This document shows, piece by piece, positions 1 to 3,825 of a stretch of DNA of 5,244 bases. This stretch comes from Dehalococcoidia bacterium (lineage in GTDB: Bacteria; Chloroflexota; Dehalococcoidia; UBA3495): assembly GCA_002708395.1 (NCBI GenBank), contig PANP01000015.1, forward strand, positions 13,702-18,945. Reading direction: 5' to 3'. Position 1 is the stretch's first letter; each line of letters begins with the position of its first letter. The position numbers and the translations under genes are program-made. The notes under the pieces were generated by a model. It had not been told where the DNA came from. It saw only the letters and a list, made by a program, of their open reading frames with translations, and ran no database searches.

Positions 1-281
1 CCCAACACCATTATCCGCCGGACGCCATAACGGTCTCCCAACCACCCAACTAAAGGGCTGGCCAACGCCGAAGCGATCCACTGAATCGCAAAGCCAGCGA
101 ATATGTCAAAGATGCTCCAACCGAAGTTTTCCTGTAGGTAGGGCACCAGCACGCTGGCAGCGAACCGAATCACAGAGGTGGTCATCCACATGGCGGATGC
201 CACTCCTACTATGGCCCAAGCGTAATGTATCTTGTGGGACCCAACAGCCAGACCTGCCGGCCGGAGATTGACCTTAAGCAT
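1..281 (-). CDS. MFS transporter, N-terminal part (runs off the left edge)
   Basis: This is the first 93 codons of a Major Facilitator Superfamily permease, an inner-membrane secondary transporter; the rest lies beyond base 1. Reading the minus strand from ATG at 281-279, a short polar N-terminus is followed by a hydrophobic helix at about residues 20-42 (HYAWAIVGVASAMWM...) and a second at about 57-80. The cytoplasmic loop after helix 2 is a textbook MFS motif A: G79-W-L-G-D83-R84-Y-G86-V-R88-R89. The helix 1/helix 2 linker with F-G-W-S (53-56) resembles the oxalate/formate-monocarboxylate (OFA-like) branch, but that subfamily call is tentative and the substrate cannot be read from this fragment. 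The start is supported by a weak AGAG ribosome site 6 nt upstream and by a promoter-like pair at 323-351. The leader carries two tandem GAGGTATA units (plus-strand 294-309). Confidence 0.85.
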   Translation of the reverse strand, partial: MLKVNLRPAGLAVGSHKIHYAWAIVGVASAMWMTTSVIRFAASVLVPYLQENFGWSIFDIFAGFAIQWIASALASPLVGWLGDRYGVRRIMVL

Positions 282-322
282 CTATATCTCTTTTATACCT
301 CTATACCTCTTCCCGTCGGTAC

Positions 323-351
323 ATTTTAATCGTGGCTTAGGGTTGTCCCAA
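323..351 (-). promoter_or_regulatory. Candidate sigma70-type promoter of the MFS gene
   Basis: On the minus strand, TTGGGA (351-346, 4/6 to the -35 consensus) is separated by exactly 17 bp from TAAAAT (328-323, 5/6 to the -10 consensus). Transcription would start near 316, giving a leader of about 35 nt before the ATG at 281. It sits between the MFS start and the nearest hairpin repeat (389), so that repeat block would lie just upstream of the promoter. This was found by eye and has not been scored. Confidence 0.45.
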
Positions 352-388
352 TGAAGGCCACCATCTGAGTGCGTGAGGGACTTGCTTT

Positions 389-417
389 CGTCACACCGGC
401 GTAGACCGGTGTCCAAG
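389..417 (+). repeat. REP-like hairpin, copy A
   Basis: CGTC is followed by a perfect 7-bp stem (393-399 ACACCGG with 406-412 CCGGTGT), a 6-nt loop CGTAGA, and then CCAAG. It has the same lengths (4-nt 5' flank, 7-bp stem, 6-nt loop, CCA 3' flank) as the other four copies. Compared with copy B, three stem pairs are swapped on both sides at once (394/411, 395/410, 398/407), so the structure is kept while the sequence changes. It faces the interrupted copy at 440-570 and forms a composite unit with it. Confidence 0.8.
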
Positions 418-439
418 TTCGCTGGCTTCAATATGTTCT

Positions 440-570
440 CTGGATTCCGGCCTACAAGTTTGTAAATAAATCCCATTAGAGGGCTTAATGAGACTGAATG
501 CACGCCTGTATTGAGACTATAGATTAGCCTTTTCGCTATAAATTCACAAACTCCTACGCCGGGATGACGG
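440..570 (-). repeat. REP-like hairpin, copy split by a 97-bp insertion
   Basis: The two halves are 440-455 (CTGGATTCCGGCCTAC) and 558-570 (GCCGGGATGACGG). Joined, and read on the minus strand, they give CGTC, stem arm ATCCCGG, loop CGTAGG, stem arm CCGGAAT, then CCAG. That is a complete family member with 6 of 7 stem positions paired. The break falls in the loop, and CCTAC, which is five of the six loop bases, appears on both sides of the insert (451-455 and 553-557). Confidence 0.8.
456..552. mobile_element. MITE-like 97-bp insertion in a hairpin loop
   Basis: The insert begins A-AGTTTGTAAATAAAT (457-471) and ends with an inverted version of it (552-538 read on the minus strand: AGTTTGTGAATTTAT), matching at 12 of 15 positions and at 10 of the first 11. 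It is bracketed by direct repeats CCTAC at 451-455 and 553-557, as expected for a 5-bp target-site duplication. One unmatched A (456) lies at the left tip. It has no coding capacity, so it would need a transposase supplied elsewhere. Inside, TGAGACT occurs twice (489-495 and 512-518). The family is unknown to me. The insertion reading is strong because removing the insert and one CCTAC restores an intact repeat; calling it a MITE is inference. Confidence 0.7.
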
Positions 571-591
571 GGAGTATTGCCAACGCCAACC

Positions 592-619
592 CGTCATTCC
601 CGCGTAGCCGGGAATCCAG
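592..619 (+). repeat. REP-like hairpin, copy B
   Basis: CGTC is followed by a perfect 7-bp stem ATTCCCG (596-602) pairing with CGGGAAT (609-615), loop CGTAGC, then CCAG. It lies head-to-head with the interrupted copy: 554-571 and 590-607 are inverted repeats matching at 16 of 18 positions around an 18-nt spacer, so the pair could also form one long hairpin. No convincing downstream partner is visible, so it appears to be a solitary unit. Confidence 0.8.
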
Positions 620-712
620 TAGGCTGGAGTAGACGAAGTGTATCACCTGGGAATAAAACTAGCATGGCTCCCGGTCTTTGCTGGATAGTCGGGAGAGTGT
701 TTAAATACCATC

Positions 713-740
713 CGTCACTACCGCGCAGGCGAGAGTCCAA
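713..740 (+). repeat. REP-like hairpin, copy C (degenerate)
   Basis: CGTC is followed by arm ACTACCG (717-723), loop CGCAGG and arm CGAGAGT (730-736), then CCAAG. Five of seven stem positions pair; A720/G733 and C721/A732 do not. Its GTCCAAG exit matches copy A. It faces copy D across a spacer that contains a further small inverted repeat, ACCGCT (743-748) with AGCGGT (760-765). Confidence 0.65.
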
Positions 741-782
741 GCACCGCTGCGGCAATTGAAGCGGTTCAAATCGTGGAATTCT

Positions 783-810
783 CTGGATTTCGGCATCCCT
801 CGGAATGACG
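783..810 (-). repeat. REP-like hairpin, copy D (degenerate)
   Basis: Read on the minus strand: CGTC, arm ATTCCGA, 6-nt loop GGGATG, arm CCGAAAT, then CCAG. Five of seven stem positions pair. The exit sequence extends as CCAGAGAA, identical to that of the interrupted copy at 440-570. Outer bases ATCCGTCA (710-717) and TGACGGAT (806-813) make the C-D pair palindromic at its ends. It lies 20 bp downstream of the RTX gene stop. Confidence 0.65.
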
Positions 811-830
811 GATGCGTGACCGTAAGACAT

Positions 831-1358
831 CTAAGGAACGTTGGCGGGCATCTCACAGGAAGAGCTGGCCAGGTCGCCACTCCCATCCTGCCCGTTACAA
901 AGGTCAACTTCGGCGCCTCCGAACATGATGTCATCGCCAGCGCCCCCGAACAGCAGGTCGTTATCATCGCCACCAAATAACTGATCGGCGCCATCCTCGC
1001 CTCGCAGTAAATCGTCACCGCGGCCTCCGGCAAGGAAATCTTTACCCGGCCCGCCCCGTATGAAATCTTTGGAATCCCGGCCTATCAGGATATCGTTACC
1101 GGGTCCTCCGTCGATAACGTCGGCCCCACGGCCACCTACGATCCAATCGTCGCCGCCCAACCCAAATATGACCAAGTCCCCGATGGAGACGCTGCAGTCG
1201 ATGAAATCGCCAAATGGTGTGCCGGTTACGATGCGGCCGGTAACCTGGCCGTTACCGATGCACAGGGTTACTACTTGAGCGGATGCTGGATTGTCGCTGC
1301 TCAGCGTCAGCAAAGCTACGGCTAACGCCATCAACGATATTATTACAGGGTTCTTCAT
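831..1358 (-). CDS. Secreted RTX (hemolysin-type Ca2+-binding repeat) protein
   Basis: This is a 175-residue exported protein. ATG at 1358 is chosen over an upstream TTG (1379) because AAAGGA lies 6 nt before it and it begins directly with a signal peptide: MKNP, a hydrophobic core at about residues 5-19, and an A-S-A motif ending at residue 27 as the likely cleavage site. After a linker with Cys33 and Cys55 come ten uninterrupted 9-residue units from residue 66 to 155, of the form G-G-x-G-x-D-x-(L/I/V)-x. The aspartate falls exactly at 71, 80, 89, 98, 107, 116, 125, 134, 143 and 152. In RTX proteins such units form a parallel beta-roll that binds Ca2+. A tail with Cys154 and Cys168 may close the fold by disulfides (inferred). 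No enzymatic domain is present. The role is unknown; a Ca2+-dependent structural or surface protein is the safest reading. It is divergent from the SDR gene. Confidence 0.85.
   Translation of the reverse strand: MKNPVIISLMALAVALLTLSSDNPASAQVVTLCIGNGQVTGRIVTGTPFGDFIDCSVSIGDLVIFGLGGDDWIVGGRGADVIDGGPGNDILIGRDSKDFIRGGPGKDFLAGGRGDDLLRGEDGADQLFGGDDNDLLFGGAGDDIMFGGAEVDLCNGQDGSGDLASSSCEMPANVP
894..1163 (-). repeat. Ten tandem 27-bp units coding RTX nonapeptides
   Basis: These bases encode residues 66-155 of the RTX protein in strict 27-bp register with no insertion or deletion. The DNA copies are diverged, but the GG-x-G-x-D codon pattern recurs in every unit. Units 4 (GRDSKDFIR) and 10 (GGAEVDLCN) depart most from consensus. 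Confidence 0.8.
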
Positions 1359-1364
1359 GGCCCA

Positions 1365-1370
1365 TCCTTT
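1365..1370 (-). promoter_or_regulatory. Ribosome binding site deciding the RTX start
   Basis: AAAGGA on the minus strand (1370-1365) is 6 nt from ATG 1358-1356. This favours a 175-residue product starting MKNP over the longer reading from TTG at 1379, which would put seven extra residues ahead of the signal peptide. Confidence 0.7.
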
Positions 1371-1391
1371 CACCACCAACTATACACCAGC

Positions 1392-1420
1392 CGGGTAACC
1401 TACCCGCGGCAGATAGGTTA
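1392..1420. promoter_or_regulatory. Operator-like palindromes between divergent genes
   Basis: The 104-bp gap between the RTX start and the SDR start holds two overlapping inverted repeats: TAACCTA (1396-1402) with TAGGTTA (1414-1420), perfect over 7 bp with 11 bp between, and CGGGTA (1392-1397) with TACCCG (1401-1406). TATTAT (1419-1424) just to the right could be a -10 box for the SDR gene, but I see no good -35. On the minus strand TATAGT (1384-1379) could be a -10 for the RTX gene, again without a clear -35. A shared regulator site is an inference from position and symmetry. Confidence 0.3.
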
Positions 1421-1451
1421 TTATCGGTGCTGACATCAATGCTGACCGGAC

Positions 1452-1455
1452 GGAG
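1452..1455 (+). promoter_or_regulatory. Ribosome binding site deciding the SDR start
   Basis: GGAG lies 7 nt before ATG 1463. It selects this ATG over the overlapping ATG at 1459, which is in another frame and opens only a 77-codon frame without family features. Confidence 0.7.
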
Positions 1456-1462
1456 TGAATGA

Positions 1463-2320
1463 ATGGCTATCATCGACCTACCCATGGCCGGGAAGATATG
1501 TTTGGTTACCGGGGCCACCGCTGGCATCGGAGAGGCTACCGCATCTGGTCTGGCTTCCTTGGGCGCTACGGTGATACTAGCCGGCCGGAATATCGAGCGG
1601 TGCTCTGCGTCGGTCGAACGTATCAAGCAATGGACCAGAAACCCGGAGATCGCATACCTAGTCGCCGATCTTTCATCGCAGCGAGAGGTTAGGCGGCTTG
1701 CTGACGAATTCAAAACCCGTTACGCAAGATTGGACGTGCTGGTGAACAACGTTGGGGCCATCAACTTGGCCCGCCGCTTTACCGAGGACGGCATAGAGTT
1801 AACGTTCGCACTAAATCACTTGAGCTATTTTCTTCTAACAGATCTGTTGATAGACCTGATGATCTCCAGCGCACCGGCCAGAATCGTAAATGTGTCATCC
1901 AGTTCCCACCGCCAGATCGGGATGAACTTGGAAAACCTGCAGGGCCAAGGGAGGTATCGGGGTTTCCGGGCCTATGCCCAGTCCAAGTTAGGGAACGTGC
2001 TTTTCAGCTACGAATTGGCCCGGCGGCTGGAAGGTACGGGCGTGACGGCAAACGCGCTGCATCCCGGCGTAGTGGCAACCAGATTCCTGTGCAACAACGG
2101 CAAGATCGGACCCATCTTTTCTTTCTTTTTTGGTTTGAGGGGTATCAGCCCTTCAGAAGGAGCCCTGACCAGTATCTACCTTGCCAGTTCGAACGAGATG
2201 GAAGGAATCACGGGCGGCTATTATGAGAAGTCACAGGCCGTTAGGTCCGCAGACGCATCCTATGATGAAGACACGGCGGCACGGCTGTGGGAAATCAGCG
2301 CCGAGATGACGGCAGAGTGA
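1463..2320 (+). CDS. SDR-family oxidoreductase, retinol-dehydrogenase-like
   Basis: This 285-residue classical short-chain dehydrogenase/reductase is a cytoplasmic NAD(P)-dependent alcohol/carbonyl oxidoreductase. Visible features in order: the cofactor glycine motif TGATAGIG at 16-23; Arg42 after the second strand (AGRN), which usually signals NADP(H); D69-L for adenine-ring contact; NNVG at 95-98 in place of the usual NNAG; N118 of the catalytic tetrad; the serine run S145-S148 containing the catalytic Ser; Y171-A-Q-S-K175; and HPGVVATR at 200-207. The long segment between Ser and Tyr, the ELARRLEG-GVT stretch and the C-terminal GGYY...AARLWEIS pattern match the bacterial relatives of vertebrate RDH11-14 and WWOX-type enzymes. 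Those names are homology labels; the true substrate is unknown and retinol is unlikely. The gene is followed after 80 bp by a co-oriented amidohydrolase. Confidence 0.9.
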   Translation: MAIIDLPMAGKICLVTGATAGIGEATASGLASLGATVILAGRNIERCSASVERIKQWTRNPEIAYLVADLSSQREVRRLADEFKTRYARLDVLVNNVGAINLARRFTEDGIELTFALNHLSYFLLTDLLIDLMISSAPARIVNVSSSSHRQIGMNLENLQGQGRYRGFRAYAQSKLGNVLFSYELARRLEGTGVTANALHPGVVATRFLCNNGKIGPIFSFFFGLRGISPSEGALTSIYLASSNEMEGITGGYYEKSQAVRSADASYDEDTAARLWEISAEMTAE

Positions 2321-2330
2321 TTAGATTGAG

Positions 2331-2336
2331 TATAAT
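2331..2336 (+). promoter_or_regulatory. Candidate -10 box upstream of the amidohydrolase
   Basis: TATAAT is a perfect -10 hexamer 64 bp before the amidohydrolase start. No good -35 is visible: the correctly spaced bases lie in the last codons of the SDR gene and read GACGGC or TGACGG. It may be a weak or activator-dependent promoter, or chance. Confidence 0.35.
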
Positions 2337-2386
2337 CGTTGCTGTCAGCGCTAGTTATTAAAGTCTCATACGACATGAATTTATCT

Positions 2387-2394
2387 AGGGGAGG
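2387..2394 (+). promoter_or_regulatory. Strong ribosome binding site of the amidohydrolase
   Basis: AGGGGAGG lies 6 nt before ATG 2401, a near-ideal Shine-Dalgarno site and much stronger than that of the SDR gene. It fixes the start. Confidence 0.75.
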
Positions 2395-2400
2395 CCTCAC

Positions 2401-3819
2401 ATGGCGGATGTAAGAGTAGATACGATAATTCGGGGTGGACAAATAGTTACTTCTTCGCAAGTTTACGAAAGCTCCATCGCGATATCCGGTGAAAAGATCG
2501 CCGCCATCGGGCCGGAGCATCTGCTGCCCCCGGCGGATAAGTATATCGACGCGGCGGGCAAATTCGTATTGCCTGGACTTATCGACAGCCACGTCCATCT
2601 GGACGGCCACGATAATTACGAATTGGGGGCGCTAGCTGCAGCGAGGGCGGGCCTCACCACCCTGATTCCCTTCGGCAGCTACAATCTGGAGGGTGACGAA
2701 ACCCTGCCCGAGGCTATCAACCGGAGCAAAGAGGAATTCGCCAGCAACGCTCTAGTGGATTTCGCTTTCCACTTCATGTTGCAGAACCGGCCGGACATCC
2801 TTCAGGGATTGCCCCAGGCTTTGGAGATGGGGGTCAAATCCTACAAGATGTTCATGACATATAAGAAGCGCCCCTGGCGCATGTGCGACGACGACTACAT
2901 CTGCAACGCCATGGATATCGTGGCTTCCGGAGGCGGTGTGATGCAACTCCATTGCGAGAGTGGCAACATCATCGAATACCTGGAGAACAAACTGATTGCC
3001 GATGGACACTCCCATCCCACCGATTTCCCCAGGGCCTGTCCCGATTGGGCGGAAGAAGAGGCCATCAACCGAGCGGTCAACATGAGCTCGGCCACTCATT
3101 GCCCCACTTACGTGGTGCATCTGAGCACGCACCTGGGGATGGAGCGCATCAAGCAGGCCCAATCTCTAGGCCAACGGGTTTGGACGGAGACCTGCCCTCA
3201 ATACTTGCTGCTGTCCGATGCGGAGATGGCGAAGGTGGGTCCCCTGGCGAAGATTGGACCTCCCCTGCGAGCGGAGGACGGTCCGGACCGGGAGGCAATG
3301 TGGCGCGGGTTGGAGCAAGGGCACACGTCCATCGTTTCCAGCGATCATTCGCCGCATCCCCAGGAACTGAAACAGGTCGGGTGGGACAACATATTCGTGA
3401 CGCCCGAAGGCGCTTCGGTGCCCTTTGGCTCCCCTGGATTGGAGACCATAGTTTCCCTCACATACAGCGAAGGAGTAGTTAAGCGGGGTTTGCCTATCTG
3501 GTGGTTGGCCCGGGTCATGTCGGAGAACCCCGCGCGTATATTCGGTCTTTATCCCAGGAAGGGTGTGATCCAGGTGGGGTCCGACGCGGATCTCTTGATA
3601 ATGGACCCGCAAACCGACCGGGTAATCACCGCTAAGGACCATCAGAGCAACGCCGGTTACACCCTGTTCGAAGGATGGGAGGTTAAAGGGACTCCCTGGA
3701 TGACACTGTTGCGGGGTCAAGTGCTTCTGAACCAGGGTAACCTGGAACAACAGCCCGGCTACGGCGAATTCTTGGCTTGTGAAGGCCCTAGGTCACCCAT
3801 CGGCGGACCTGTCAGATAG
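2401..3819 (+). CDS. Dihydropyrimidinase/hydantoinase-like cyclic amidohydrolase
   Basis: This 472-residue metal-dependent hydrolase is full length for the D-hydantoinase/dihydropyrimidinase/allantoinase group, which open cyclic amide rings such as dihydropyrimidines, hydantoins and allantoin. The N-terminal beta-sandwich strand (TIIRGGQIVTSSQVYESSIAI) is followed by PGLIDSHVHLD. The whole binuclear metal set is present: His64 and His66, Lys149 (SYKMFMTY, the carboxylated bridging lysine), His184 (LHCES), His240 (VVHLS) and Asp315 (SSDHSPH). Tyr154 matches the substrate-contacting tyrosine of hydantoinases, and ETCPQYL (263-269) is a group hallmark. Differences from canonical dihydropyrimidinases are KIGPPLR (284-290), with Gly286 where they carry Ser in SPPLR, and SPGLET (344-349), which looks more like allantoinase or dihydroorotase. 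Catalysis by a two-metal centre is well supported; the substrate is not assigned. It converges with the propeller gene, with stop codons 6 bp apart. Confidence 0.9.
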   Translation: MADVRVDTIIRGGQIVTSSQVYESSIAISGEKIAAIGPEHLLPPADKYIDAAGKFVLPGLIDSHVHLDGHDNYELGALAAARAGLTTLIPFGSYNLEGDETLPEAINRSKEEFASNALVDFAFHFMLQNRPDILQGLPQALEMGVKSYKMFMTYKKRPWRMCDDDYICNAMDIVASGGGVMQLHCESGNIIEYLENKLIADGHSHPTDFPRACPDWAEEEAINRAVNMSSATHCPTYVVHLSTHLGMERIKQAQSLGQRVWTETCPQYLLLSDAEMAKVGPLAKIGPPLRAEDGPDREAMWRGLEQGHTSIVSSDHSPHPQELKQVGWDNIFVTPEGASVPFGSPGLETIVSLTYSEGVVKRGLPIWWLARVMSENPARIFGLYPRKGVIQVGSDADLLIMDPQTDRVITAKDHQSNAGYTLFEGWEVKGTPWMTLLRGQVLLNQGNLEQQPGYGEFLACEGPRSPIGGPVR

Positions 3820-3825
3820 GGTGTG

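Larger units (their letters stand above)
282..830. other. Non-coding repeat-rich intergenic block
   Basis: I see no credible gene in this 549-bp gap. Open frames here are translations of repeat arms and lack ribosome sites. It holds the MFS promoter and leader (282-351), then five copies of a hairpin repeat: plus-oriented at 389-417, 592-619 and 713-740, and minus-oriented at 440-570 (interrupted) and 783-810. A 97-bp insertion lies inside the interrupted copy. In 620-712 I recognise nothing. No T-tract follows any hairpin, so none looks like an intrinsic terminator, although copy 783-810 sits 21 bp past the stop of the RTX gene. Confidence 0.8.

Noticed and set aside
681..697. Partner hairpin for copy B (CTGGATAGTCGGGAG)
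   Set aside because: Only the CTGGAT edge matches. The stem and the TGACG end are absent, so it is not supported as a sixth copy.
760..780. tRNA T-arm or attachment-site remnant (GCGGTTCAAATCGTGG)
   Set aside because: GGTTCAAATC resembles a T-loop, but the flanking bases do not pair as a T-stem and no other tRNA arms are present.
389..810. CRISPR array or CRISPR-like repeats
   Set aside because: Copies differ in orientation, spacing is irregular, sequences are diverged and no cas gene is present. A hairpin repeat family explains them better.
783..810. Intrinsic terminator of the RTX gene
   Set aside because: The hairpin has two unpaired stem positions and no T-tract follows it on the minus strand. 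It is better explained as repeat copy D.
282..1033. Short open frames on both strands (282-503, 577-759, 594-830, 701-1033, 756-980)
   Set aside because: They are translations of the hairpin repeats, giving peptides such as RHSRVAGNP and LPRRRESK, or out-of-frame shadows of the RTX gene. No ribosome sites or domain features support them.
1359..1379. Longer start of the RTX gene at TTG 1379
   Set aside because: It would add seven polar residues before a clean signal peptide, while ATG 1358 has AAAGGA at 6-nt spacing.
1459..1692. 77-codon frame starting at ATG 1459
   Set aside because: It overlaps the SDR gene in another frame. The SDR frame has the full set of family motifs and the GGAG spacing fits ATG 1463.
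2260..3750. Overlapping frames in the amidohydrolase region (2260-2610, 2752-3162, 2895-3095, 3166-3750 minus; 2883-3482 plus)
   Set aside because: All lie antisense to or out of frame with a gene that has an intact catalytic set. Their translations show no coherent domain.
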